From Hyaloraphidium curvatum (Eukaryota; Monoblepharomycota; Hyaloraphidiomycetes; Hyaloraphidiales; Hyaloraphidiaceae), in assembly GCA_025558095.1 (NCBI GenBank), contig JAIVFI010000003.1, positions 806,001-870,000 of the forward strand: a stretch of 64,000 bases of DNA. The letters are read 5' to 3'. Numbering within the stretch: the first letter of the stretch is position 1; each line of letters begins with the position of its first letter. Made by a program: the position numbers and the translations under genes. The notes below the pieces were generated by a model that saw only the letters and a program-made list of their open reading frames with translations, searched no databases and was not told where the DNA came from. Of this stretch, positions 55,896 through 64,000 are shown one piece after another.

Positions 55896-56530
55896 ATGGC
55901 AGCGAGCTCCCGAAAGCGGAAAGTCGTGGTCGACTCAGACTCTGGCGACTCTGACAACTACGACGACCCGGAGGAGGTAAGAAGCGGCACGGCGGTTGCC
56001 GACGCATCGTTCAAAAGTCCATCTCCATTCACTCGTCCGTCAAACACCTTGGTTCCATGCAGCGAATGTTCCAGACGTTGAAGGACAAGCTGTTCCGAGA
56101 GAAGTTCCTTCTGCGACGGGACAAAGACCGGCCTGGCGAAGTCAGGAAGAAATTCCTATCGCGAATTGAGGCTTTACAAGCAAAAGTAGTCAAGGACCTG
56201 GCTCAGCTCACGAAGGAACTTGGCACCATGCGGAAGCGAGGGGATAGCGTCGCATCGAGGAATCGGTACCGGTCGGAAAGGTTGAGGGAAATCCATACGG
56301 AGGCTGAGGCCGGGCTCAACCAGTGGGGGGACGAGCTTGATGCCTTGAGTCCCAGGAAATTTGGGCTTGTGGGGGCAATTGGACGCCGCTTCGAGGTGCC
56401 AAAGGCAGAGTTCGAGCCTGAGCCAACTATGGCAACTCAGTACAAGCAGCCCAGCAAGGGCACCAAGAAGATTGATGCGTGGGCTAAGGAAGCAAGCAAG
56501 ACGAAAGCTGGGAAAGGAAGCGGCCGATGA
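55896..56530 (+). CDS. Nuclear-type coiled-coil protein with QYxxP-K-KKI motif (copy 2)
   Basis: Exons 55896-55976 and 56063-56530 join in phase 0 to give 182 aa. The N-terminus has a basic patch like a nuclear localisation signal (S-R-K-R-K) and an acidic Asp/Ser run. Residues 30-125 form a charged helical region (F-L-S-R-I-E-A-L-Q-A-K-V-V-K-D-L). The C-terminal motif is F-E-P-E-P-T-M-A-T-Q-Y-K-Q-P-S-K-G-T-K-K, then I-D-A-W-A-K-E-A, and the protein ends in a Lys/Gly-rich tail. The same motif, in the same C-terminal position, is in the gene at 57013. No known domain. Confidence 0.72.
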
Positions 56531-57012
56531 GCTTTCTAGATTGGACTTCGGAGGTAAGGAGTTATGAGACGGACAAGCAGTGAAATTGTAGGAAGCTGAG
56601 GACTTGGAACCACAAGGAATTTTGTGACTTTCGCTGGATGGGGAATGGCAGAGCTATGCTTCAATCTACAGCCGGGTAATACCGGTTTTGCACGGCAGCC
56701 TTCGTTAGTCGAAGCGCGTTGCGCCACCTGCTTAGACTCACAAGCTGAGATATACGGAACGAATAACATTGGTCACGCCCTGGTCCCGCACCGCGCAAGA
56801 ACCGTTGCCTCTGTGTGCCACGCTTCAGAACTTGTGGCATCTCCATCTCTAGTGTGAGCAAAACACGTGCAGTGGCGTCTAGTCGACGCGAGTAATGTGC
56901 TCTGCTGACCCTTTTCAACACCTTTGCATCTGCTTTCGCGATGTCTCGTCCACTGACGACCTCGACCTTGGCATTTGAAAGTCGTACTTCTTCCCGCCGC
57001 CGCATCGTGGCA
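56531..57012. other. Intergenic between two motif-family genes
   Basis: The 482-bp interval contains an in-frame ATG at 56941 that would extend the next gene by 24 residues (S/T/R-rich). An antisense frame at 56661-57005 has no support. No RNA gene seen. Confidence 0.35.
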
Positions 57013-57192
57013 ATGGGAAACGATCAGAGCAGCCAGAACCAGAAACGCCCCAAGGACGACAAGGTGCTCATTGAGCCGTTTGAGCCCGAACCAAGCTACA
57101 GCAACCAGTACAAAGAGCCCACGAAAAACGTCAAGAAGATGGACGCTTGGAACAAGGATGCCGGGAAACAGGGGAAGAAGGGCGGCCGTTGA
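57013..57192 (+). CDS. Mini-protein with QYxxP-K-KKM-DAW motif (copy 3), possible N-myristoylation
   Basis: From the ATG at 57013 the product is 59 aa: a short N-terminus (M-G-N-D-Q-S-S-Q), then F-E-P-E-P-S-Y-S-N-Q-Y-K-E-P-T-K-N-V-K-K, then M-D-A-W-N-K-D-A and a K-K-G-G-R end. M-G-x-x-x-S is the classic N-myristoylation start, which favours 57013 over the in-frame ATG at 56941 (83 aa). The coiled-coil part of its two neighbours is absent, so it is essentially the motif alone. The strong match to copy 2 supports a real gene. Function unknown. Confidence 0.65.
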   Translation: MGNDQSSQNQKRPKDDKVLIEPFEPEPSYSNQYKEPTKNVKKMDAWNKDAGKQGKKGGR

Positions 57193-57405
57193 ACCAACGA
57201 TGACTTGAGCGCCATGAGGGGATGAAGTAGGGCTCGTATTGTATAGGACAGCTCTCTGTTGCGACGCTGAAGGAATCGATCAGGATGCCCGTTCCAGTTA
57301 GTGAAGACTTCGCTGTCCGTTGACATTTCGTGACTACGGCGTGCTGTCTCGACAGGGTGTCTGGTCGGCTGGGATAGCCATCGCCTAGGCATATCCAACG
57401 CTACT

Positions 57406-59703
57406 ATGGGTCTCTTCGAGTACTTTTTGGGATCGTCGACGACTTCTTCGCTGGCTCCGGCAAGCGGCACCTTCTGGGAGGCATGCGAGGACGGCGACGT
57501 TCATCGCGTCTCGTCGTTCTTGCGGAAGCCGGACTTTGACCCAAACGCGCCTGACGCCGAGGGTCAAACTGGCTTCATACGGGCATGTCGATCGGGTCGA
57601 AGCAAAGTGGTCGACCTTCTACTCGCGGACACGCGCGTGGATCCGTGCCGCGCCGACGTCGATGGCGCGACCGGGTTCTTGGAAGCGTGCTTAGCTGGAC
57701 AAACCGCGGTGGTCAGAGCCCTGCTCGCGTCAGGCAAAATTGATCCGAACGACACCGATGCCGTGGGCAGGACGGGTCTTATGCTGGCATGCCGGCACCG
57801 AAGGCTCGCCAGCATTTCCGCGCTGCTCGCGGACGGACGCGTGGCCGTGAACGGAACCGGTGATCGCGGTGTAACCGCGCTCTGGGAATCGTGCCGTAAA
57901 GGTCTCGTCAGTGTCGTCCGCTTGCTCCTATCGGACCCGAGAGCGGATAGGAACTTGGGTGACGAGTACGGGCAGACCCCCCTGATGCTGGCTTGCACCC
58001 TTGACGATCCGGCGACTTGCAAGCTGCTGCTCGCGGATCCCGAAGTGGATGTGATTGCAACAGACAACGACGACTGGACGGCTTTGATGTTTGCGTGCAG
58101 GAACAACCGACCGCGGACCGTTGAGATTCTTCTGCGCGACGGACGGATACCTGTCGACGCGGTGGACGACAAAGGCAAATCAGCTTTCGTGCATGCCTGT
58201 GCTGAGGGATTCGACGACGTTGTAGAGCTATTCTGCCGGGAAACGGGCGCCGACATTCTCAACCAAACTGACGTATACGGTGATACCGGCTTGATGAAGG
58301 CCTGCTTTGCCGGCCACGCGGAAGTGGTCGAGCGGCTGCTCAAGCACGACCTCGTGGACGTCAATGTTCAAAACCTGCTCAATAGCGAGACGGCTTTCAC
58401 ATACGCGTGCGCAAAGAGCGACGTGGCCGTTATCAAGCTTCTTGTCTCATGCGCGAGGGTTGACCTCTCGCTTCGTAACAAGGATGGGGAAACCGGGTTC
58501 GATCTTTGCAACTGGACTGCGAAACAGGTCGTTCAGAAGGCGATTGTCGATCGGGAACGGATCGAACGATCTAGGAAGCAGGGCGTTCCCGTCAAGCTTG
58601 AGACTGACACGGGAGCAAACAAGGAGGGTCTGGATGAGAAGTCCGAAGCCTTGCTTTCGAAGCTGCGCGTCAAGGCGGGGGATGTCAAGTACGACGATAC
58701 CACGATGATTGCCCACGGTGGATTCGGCAAGGTGTACCGTGGCACCCTGCGCAAGGTGACCAAAGTGGCCGTCAAGGTGCTTTTTGCCAGCGCCAATGAC
58801 CCCAAAGGCATCGAAATGTTCCGCAACGAGGTGGCCGTCTGGGGTGGTCTCACGCAACGCAACATCCTGCCCCTTCTTGCCTACTGCGAATCGCCTCCGA
58901 TGATGATCTCGGAGTTTGTGAGCGACGGCGACATGCGCAGCAAGCTTGAAAGCATGGGATGGAACCAGGACAAGGGGATCGAGTACCTTGCGGGCGTCGC
59001 CGCCGGGATGGCCTTCCTCCACTCCTTCAACGTCCTCCACGGTGACCTCAAGTGCGCGAACGTAATGATCGACCGAGACGTCCCCAAGATCACCGATTTT
59101 GGCTTGGCCAAGCTCCGCGAACACATTACCAGCTCATCCTCGGCAGCCGCGGTCGGCAGCGCGGAGCCCGCGGGCACGGCCGGCTTCATGTCGCCTGAGT
59201 ACTGCGAGACCGGCAAGCTGCGTCCACCGGTGGACGTGTTTGCGTTTGCGATGCAGTGCTACGAAGTGGTCAGCCGTGGCGACTACCCGTTTCGGGCCCC
59301 GAGCCGCCAGATCATAATGCTTTGGGTCATGGATGGGAAGCGGCCCAGCCGGCCATACGACTCGACGGACAGGATGTGGAGCTTGATGAAATGGGCATGG
59401 TCCCACGAGCCCAAGGACAGGCCGACGTTCGAGCAGATCCAGGACGAGATGGCGCGCTGGGCTGCGGGCGGCGGATCCGCGCCTTCGGGATGGAAAGAGG
59501 GGCAGCCGAGCATGTTGTCATACTCGGGGTCCCTGGTCGGGACGGCCGACGGGGGCGCACCGGATGACAGCCGATCGTCGGGCACGCTGAACGAGCCGGA
59601 TCCCGAGGCGGCCCCAGCGCAGGCAGGATCGTATTCGACGCTCGTCGAGCCAGCCCAGAATGGGGTGCGGATGTCGGATTCGAGCCCCATAGTGACCACG
59701 TAG
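57406..59703 (+). CDS. Ankyrin-repeat TKL protein kinase
   Basis: The intronless frame encodes 765 aa. Residues about 20-390 are roughly ten ankyrin repeats of 34-37 residues (G-x-T-G-F-x-x-A-C, then V-V-x-L-L-L). Then comes a tyrosine-kinase-like domain: A-H-G-G-F-G-K-V-Y-R-G, V-A-V-K-V-L-F, H-G-D-L-K-C-A-N, D-F-G-L-A-K-L, G-T-A-G-F-M-S-P-E-Y. HGDLKxxN in place of HRDLKxxN is a common TKL variant. Lys, catalytic Asp and DFG are intact. A disordered Ser/Gly tail follows. It resembles ankyrin-TKL kinases of plants and protists. Its 3' end overlaps the antisense read-through tail of the truncated kinase copy. Intronless structure contrasts with most neighbours. Confidence 0.93.
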   Translation: MGLFEYFLGSSTTSSLAPASGTFWEACEDGDVHRVSSFLRKPDFDPNAPDAEGQTGFIRACRSGRSKVVDLLLADTRVDPCRADVDGATGFLEACLAGQTAVVRALLASGKIDPNDTDAVGRTGLMLACRHRRLASISALLADGRVAVNGTGDRGVTALWESCRKGLVSVVRLLLSDPRADRNLGDEYGQTPLMLACTLDDPATCKLLLADPEVDVIATDNDDWTALMFACRNNRPRTVEILLRDGRIPVDAVDDKGKSAFVHACAEGFDDVVELFCRETGADILNQTDVYGDTGLMKACFAGHAEVVERLLKHDLVDVNVQNLLNSETAFTYACAKSDVAVIKLLVSCARVDLSLRNKDGETGFDLCNWTAKQVVQKAIVDRERIERSRKQGVPVKLETDTGANKEGLDEKSEALLSKLRVKAGDVKYDDTTMIAHGGFGKVYRGTLRKVTKVAVKVLFASANDPKGIEMFRNEVAVWGGLTQRNILPLLAYCESPPMMISEFVSDGDMRSKLESMGWNQDKGIEYLAGVAAGMAFLHSFNVLHGDLKCANVMIDRDVPKITDFGLAKLREHITSSSSAAAVGSAEPAGTAGFMSPEYCETGKLRPPVDVFAFAMQCYEVVSRGDYPFRAPSRQIIMLWVMDGKRPSRPYDSTDRMWSLMKWAWSHEPKDRPTFEQIQDEMARWAAGGGSAPSGWKEGQPSMLSYSGSLVGTADGGAPDDSRSSGTLNEPDPEAAPAQAGSYSTLVEPAQNGVRMSDSSPIVTT

Positions 59704-60649
59704 CATGCGGATGTATACCTGAATAAGGACCACGTGCATTCGCCTCGTTCGCTCAGAGTGTGCACAAAAGCCTCGATGTCCAATGCCAGGCCAAGTGTTG
59801 GCTCGAGCTCGAAGGTCTCCTCCGATCGGAACGGGAAGTAGCCGGTCAAGCAACCGAACGCGAGGACGCCGAGCGCCCAAAGAACCTGGTGGCCGGAGTG
59901 GGCCAGGTAAGGCGTCCTCCGGTTGATGAACCGCAGGAGCGAGGGGCTGGCGTAGTTTGTGCAGCCCACCGCCTCGTCGAGAAGGGTGTTGCGGTCGAAG
60001 AAGGTGGCCAGGCCCCAGTCGATGACGCTGACGTGCCCCGACGTCGCGTCGTAGAAGACGTTGTCGAGCTTGATGTCGCGGTGGAGGACGCCCATGCCGT
60101 GCGCGTGGGCAAGGGCAACGAGGATGCCGGCGACGATCCTCCTCGTCTCGTCCTCCTCCAAATGTCCTTCCTGCTTGCCGTTGGTGTACGAGAAGAGCTC
60201 CTCGCGCGGGGCGACGGCCATGACGAGGTTCGAGGCCATCGGGCTCCGAACAAAGTCGAGGAGGGGAGGAATCGAATCATGTGCGGGGAGGTGGGTGAGG
60301 GCTAGCGCCTCTCGCAGGGAGAAGAGGAGGGTGCGGTGGTCGTTGGCAGACATCTTGGTCTGCTTCACGACGGCCTGGAAAGGACCTGTCAGACCCCTGG
60401 CAGACGCTGGCGCGCATCACGAGGTACCACGATTCTGCCCGTTCGGATGCCCTTGGCAATGAGTACTCTGGCGAACGCGCCCTCGCCGAGCACCCGGCCG
60501 GTCGCCCAGTCGTCGGCCGCGCCGTGAAGGACGGGCCCGTCGAAGACCTCGTCGGCGGGCATCGGGCGCCCGGGCTTGCTCGCGATGCGCTTGGCTGCCA
60601 TCTGCTTCTCTTTCTCGGAGCAGAGCGTGCAGCTGCTTGCGCAGTACAT
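59283..60649 (-). pseudogene. Truncated kinase copy, probable pseudogene
   Basis: Exons 60649-60431 and 60374-59283 by analogy with the 49164 gene. The homologous part stops near 59803 within F-E-L-E; after that the frame reads antisense through the ankyrin kinase gene and ends at 59283. The C-lobe end (N-P-A-N-E-G-R block, H-G-W-V, basic tail) is lost. Further signs of decay: the subdomain IX Asp is Val (H-Q-V-L-W-A-L-G); a 4-base insertion near 60662 puts the first ATG (60681) out of frame, leaving only the internal Met at 60649; and the splice donor is weakened (GTGGTA for GTGGGT). A transcribed truncated protein is still possible. Confidence 0.8.
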
Positions 60650-60690
60650 GGCGATGCTGGCTGGGTGTCGCCTCCTCCATGTTTCGTGGT
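59803..60690. repeat. Direct repeat copy B (segmental duplication, truncated kinase)
   Basis: This is the same-orientation duplicate of about 49690-50560. The junction near 59803 is sharp on the 3' side of the kinase. Similarity fades just upstream of the start region near 60690. Confidence 0.85.
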
Positions 60691-60927
60691 GCTGTGGTCC
60701 GCTTGGACTGCGCAAACGCGTGCAGGTGCGTCTCCGGTGACTCGAAGGTGCGAAAGTTTCCTAGGCCAGGCCCCAGTCCAAGGCGGTCCTTTCCGTTGGA
60801 CTCTGGGAGTCGCAGCTGCGAGGTATGGCAAGAAGCTGTCACGACGTAGAGATTCCGCGAGGCTCGTACACCGTCGCGCAGTCCTGCACGTGGCACGGCC
60901 GCAATGAATCGCTCGGTGCCGCGACCG

Positions 60928-61376
60928 CTATTCATCCGCCAGATGCTTCGCCAGCTCCTCGACCGAAACCTTGCCGTCCGGGTTCGTCTTGTCGTCGATC
61001 TTCTTGATCATCCATGCTAGCTCGTCCTCGGACACGTGGACCTTGTCGCCGCCGGCCACGAACGCCTTGGGCTGCCGTCAAGCAAGGCTGGCGGGGAGGA
61101 CGAAGGAGGATGCGAACCTTGAGCTCGTCGCCCATGACGAACCCGTCGCCGTTCTGTCGGAACCGCCGGAAGTTGTGAATGATGCGCCATGGGGAAACGA
61201 CGACAGCGGGGGAGCCGTCGGGTACGCACCTTGTCCAGAGACCTAGCGTACTCGAGAACTTGGTCCTGCGATTGCGGGTGGAGCGTGAGGTTCGCTCCGC
61301 TGGAGCGACTCGCCTGGGCCGGCGGTATCCGGGCCGCAGCCCCAGCGCATGCCACCGAGCGCGAGGCACGCACCAT
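60928..61376 (-). CDS. Small EF-hand protein with Arg/Ser-rich N-terminus
   Basis: Exons 61376-61230, 61153-61118 and 61071-60928 give 108 aa, all junctions phase 0. Splicing creates a canonical EF loop, S-L-D-K-N-G-D-G-F-V-M-G-D-E, from exons 1 and 2. A second, looser loop (I-D-D-K-T-N-P-D-G-K-V-S-V-E-E) lies in exon 3. The first 35 residues are Arg/Ser/Ala-rich without acidic residues, which would suit a mitochondrial targeting sequence. The neighbour downstream on the map is a mitochondrial complex III gene, though gene adjacency means little in eukaryotes. Probably a calcium-binding protein; target unknown. Confidence 0.8.
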
Positions 61377-61733
61377 GGCGGGTTCGGCGGAGACTTTTCC
61401 GGGCAGGCGCCCGTTCGCAACGTCAAAGGATAGCGCGCTGCTGTGATGGGGGATTGTTGGGGACGTACAGCGGGTGCTGCTGCGGACCCTCCTGACTCCG
61501 CCCGCGCTGGACACGACTTGTCGCACGTCGACGATCCATTGGAGACAACGTTTCCATGACGGTGATCCGAGGAGATGGAACAATCTGATGGTGCGGGATG
61601 GGGAATACAAATGTCGGACTCGGGCCCCGATCGCGAAAGATTCAGATGCAGGCCTCTCGCAACAGCAAGCAATGGCGGCTTCGTTGGAGATTCGAGTTTA
61701 TTCTACCCCCTCTTCCACGGCATGTCCATCGGC

Positions 61734-63284
61734 CTAGAACTTGAGCTCGTCGGCGTAGGGCAGTTCCCGGATGTTGCCGTAGGCAACGACCGAGGTCCTC
61801 GAGTGCGTGATTTTGTGCACGATCTGTCGCAGCAAGGCGTCAGCAAATGCATCCTTTCGCACGGCCCGCCGGGGAGACCCACCTTTGCGACCTGGTCCGC
61901 GGTCACGGCGTCGATCTTGGACACGAGCTCCGCCGGCGACGAGAAGGACCCCGACGCGATCACCTGCTGCGCCGCCATGTGCAGGATGCCCTCCCTCGTC
62001 GCCTGCTCCTCGAGCTCCACCGCCGCGGCCTTCTTCCCGCGCGCGAGGTCGGCCGCCGAGGGCCCCTTGCCCGCGGCCTTGATGGCCGCCACGGCGCCCT
62101 CGACCGCCCCCCGCACCGCGGCGGCGTCGTCGGCGACGACCGAGATGCCAAACAGCCCCGTGTCGGAGTAGCTCGCGCTCACGGCCTCGACCGTGACGCC
62201 CTTGCCCGACAGCTTCGCGAACGGCGCGGCGGCCGACCCCGACGGCACGGCGTACTTGACCCTCGGCGCGCCCGAGCCCAGGATGCCCTTGAGCACCAGC
62301 GCCGCTGCGTGGTCGGCGGTGCCGAACGGCACGCCCTCGGTGGCGACGACGTAGCGCGACGGCCCGGGGGCCTCGATGCGGGCTTCGCCGCCGTGGTAGC
62401 TCGATGCGGCCTGCGCGGGCGCGCCCGAGCCGAGGTCCGCCCCGCGGAGCACGGCGTCGACCAGCGAGACGAGGTCCTCGTGGTCCACGCCGGCGCCGAC
62501 GACGGCGAGGTTCTCGGGGCCGGCGGTCTTGGCGAGGTACTCGAGCACCTTGGTGCGCGTGATCTTCTTTGCGCTCTCGGGGGCGGCGAACAGCGAGTTG
62601 CCCAGGCCGCCGCGGAAGGCGGTGCGGTGCAGCGCGTCGGCGACCACCGTGGCGGGGTCCGCGAGGGCGGCCTGGGTCTCGGCGGCCACGTCCGCGGCCA
62701 CGTCGGCGAACTGGTGGCGCACCATCAGGTTGGCGAGCACCTGCGAGAGCAGGTTCGGGACCACGTCGACGCTGTGCACAACAAGCGGGTGAGCGGGATC
62801 GCGGGGGCGGGGGGCGGGGCGACGCACAGGTTGTCGCGGAGGAAGTCTGTGCCGACGACGATGTACTCGCGGGTCAGGGCGGCGTACGGGTAGTTGCCCA
62901 TGAGCTCGGCCTCGCGGGCCTGGCGCAGCGCGGTGCCCTCTGCGGTGTCCTGCGCGAGCATTGCAGGGAGGCGTCAAATTGGGAGCGAGGCGCGCGGATG
63001 GCCCCGCCCACCTTGAAGGTGTAGTCCTTCAGGAAGTGCGACACGCCGGGCGCATCCTTCGGCTCGAAGCGCGAGCCGGCCTTGAGCACCACGGCGACCG
63101 AGCTGGATGGGCCGGGCAGGTCGAGCGTGGCGACGGTGACGCCGCCGGCCTTGGAGACGGCCTTGGGCGCGGCGGCGGCGGCGGCGGGCTGCGCGCGCTT
63201 GATGTTGACCACCAGCGGCGAGCGGGAGGAGGGCAGCACCGCGTAGCCGCGCTTTGCGACCAATTGGGCCGCGTGCCGCTGCAT
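61734..63284 (-). CDS. QCR2: Cytochrome bc1 complex core protein 2 (QCR2-like)
   Basis: Exons 63284-63012, 62949-62828, 62771-61883 and 61823-61734 give 457 aa. It belongs to the M16 (mitochondrial processing peptidase) fold. Blocks are L-K-A-G-S-R-F-E-P, A-L-R-Q-A-R-E-A-E-L-M-G, A-L-T-R-E-Y, A-F-R-G-G-L-G-N-S-L-F and the end N-I-R-E-L-P-Y-A-D-E-L-K-F. The zinc motif H-x-x-E-H of active processing peptidases is absent (S-H-F-L-K-D-Y), as in core protein 2, which is structural in complex III of the inner mitochondrial membrane. The N-terminus is a basic mitochondrial presequence. The last exon, needed for the conserved C-terminus, is recovered only by splicing. Confidence 0.92.
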
Positions 63285-63631
63285 CGTCGCGGATGGGAAG
63301 GAGGTGGCGCACAGAGCAGGAGGAGGGTTAGGAGAAAACGCTATGTATGCGGGAGGGCCGCGGCAGGGCCGCGGGCGCCAAGGTTAGAGCCCAACTAGGG
63401 AAAATCGCGCGAAACAAGCTCCGCTCGACCCCCGAATCCAACGGGTTTCCGGGCCCGCCACGGCGTCCGCACTGCGTGGGGTGGGCTACCGCGGTGCAGC
63501 TTAGCTCGCGGAGTGGCCGGCCGGGGTCCGTCAGCGGGATCCGCAGCGTGCGCGCCCGCATGCCGCGGCCGCGTGACAGGCGCATGCATTGCGGCGCGCG
63601 GGTCGGCACGCACACCGGCAACGGCGCCGCC
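63285..63631. other. Divergent intergenic region, QCR2 / right-edge gene
   Basis: This 347-bp interval, very GC-rich toward the right, should contain both promoters. Minus-strand frames through here are GC-driven and unsupported. Confidence 0.35.
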
Positions 63632-64000
63632 ATGCGCGGGGCGTGCGTCGGCGGTGCGCGGGAGGGCGGCAGGCGCGACAGGGCGCCGCGCGGGGCCGCC
63701 GGACGCACCGCGCTGCCGCCGCCGGCGGGGCTCCGAACGCTGCTGCTGCTCGCCCTGCTGGCCGCCGGCGGCCGCTCCTCCACCGTTCCGACCCTTCTCC
63801 ACGAGAGCCCGCGGCACGCGGCCCCGAGTGCCGCCCAGCCCGCCCCGCGCGGACCCCGGTCGCCCCCCGCTTGGCCGGACGCGCAGGCGGAGCCGCCCCT
63901 CCCTCCACCGCCGCCGGCCTGCGCGACCCGCTTCCGCACCGCGTCGGCGCACCTCGCCGCATACGCGCCCCCCGCGGACCCGCCGTTCGACACCCCTTCG
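63632..64000 (+). CDS. Predicted signal-anchored protein, N-terminal part (cut by window edge)
   Basis: The frame opens at an ATG at 63632 and stays open for 123 codons to the window end. An Arg/Gly-rich cytosolic stretch of about 30 residues precedes a hydrophobic segment (L-R-T-L-L-L-L-A-L-L-A-A-G-G), then a Pro/Ala-rich stem, the layout of a type II Golgi or plasma-membrane protein. The part that would identify the family lies beyond the edge. GC-rich composition also keeps antisense frames open, so confidence is limited. Confidence 0.5.
   Translation, partial: MRGACVGGAREGGRRDRAPRGAAGRTALPPPAGLRTLLLLALLAAGGRSSTVPTLLHESPRHAAPSAAQPAPRGPRSPPAWPDAQAEPPLPPPPPACATRFRTASAHLAAYAPPADPPFDTPS

Noticed and set aside
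56661-57005. A 114-codon minus-strand frame between motif-family genes.
   Set aside because: No motif or paralogue, and it is antisense to the leader of the 57013 gene.
63328-63993. Minus-strand frames of 221 and 185 codons at the right edge.
   Set aside because: Arg/Ala/Gly-rich antisense frames typical of GC-rich DNA; the plus-strand frame with a hydrophobic anchor is more gene-like.

Overview
This is a GC-rich, gene-dense eukaryotic nuclear window. Nearly all coding regions are interrupted by short GT-AG introns (about 46-135 bp, one of 273 bp). Many introns carry a CTGAC/CTAAC-like branch point just upstream of the acceptor. The gene set includes a Bck1-type MAPKKK, threonine synthase, a FAS1 protein, cupredoxin-like and sugar-dehydrogenase-like secreted proteins, Strawberry notch and TBCD. 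Threonine synthase argues against an animal. The mix of Bck1-like kinase and Strawberry notch suggests an early-diverging (chytrid-like) fungus. That assignment is inference from gene content only.

Layout. 1-10 kb: three members of an unusual protein kinase family (left edge, 2742-4122, 8112-9659) interleaved with an EF-hand metallophosphatase (899-2563), a BRCC36-like JAMM deubiquitinase and a MYND-finger protein. 10-24.6 kb: threonine synthase, 3-hydroxyacyl-CoA dehydratase, a small conserved protein of unknown function, a second EF-hand metallophosphatase, S-adenosylhomocysteinase, tubulin cofactor D, a small membrane protein and a FAS1 protein. 25-38 kb: a coiled-coil Gln/Pro-rich protein, the proteasome subunit Sem1/DSS1, a very long Bck1-like MAPKKK, an OTU1/YOD1 deubiquitinase, a membrane-anchored beta-propeller protein and a SAM methyltransferase. 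38-49 kb: a 17-exon Strawberry notch gene, the KEOPS subunit Cgi121, a divergent pair of secreted proteins (cupredoxin-like; sugar dehydrogenase plus NPCBM) and a small alpha/beta hydrolase. 49-64 kb: a fourth kinase paralogue, a TTLL12-N/PrmC-like methyltransferase fusion, a USP-like protein whose catalytic cysteine position is alanine, a cluster of three genes sharing a novel C-terminal motif, an ankyrin-TKL kinase, a truncated fifth kinase copy, an EF-hand protein, complex III core protein 2 and the start of a membrane-protein gene.

The best candidates for something undescribed are: the trio at 55.1-57.2 kb sharing a Q-Y-x-x-P-[ST]-K-x-x-K-K-[MI]-[DE]-x-W motif; the TTLL12-N/PrmC fusion at 51.0-53.0 kb, divergently paired with the USP-like pseudoenzyme; and the expanded family of DWG kinases without an APE glutamate. 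Many neighbours share short divergent promoters (about 100-230 bp). Exon boundaries were placed by reading splice sites against protein-family conservation and checking reading-frame phase; no transcript evidence was available.
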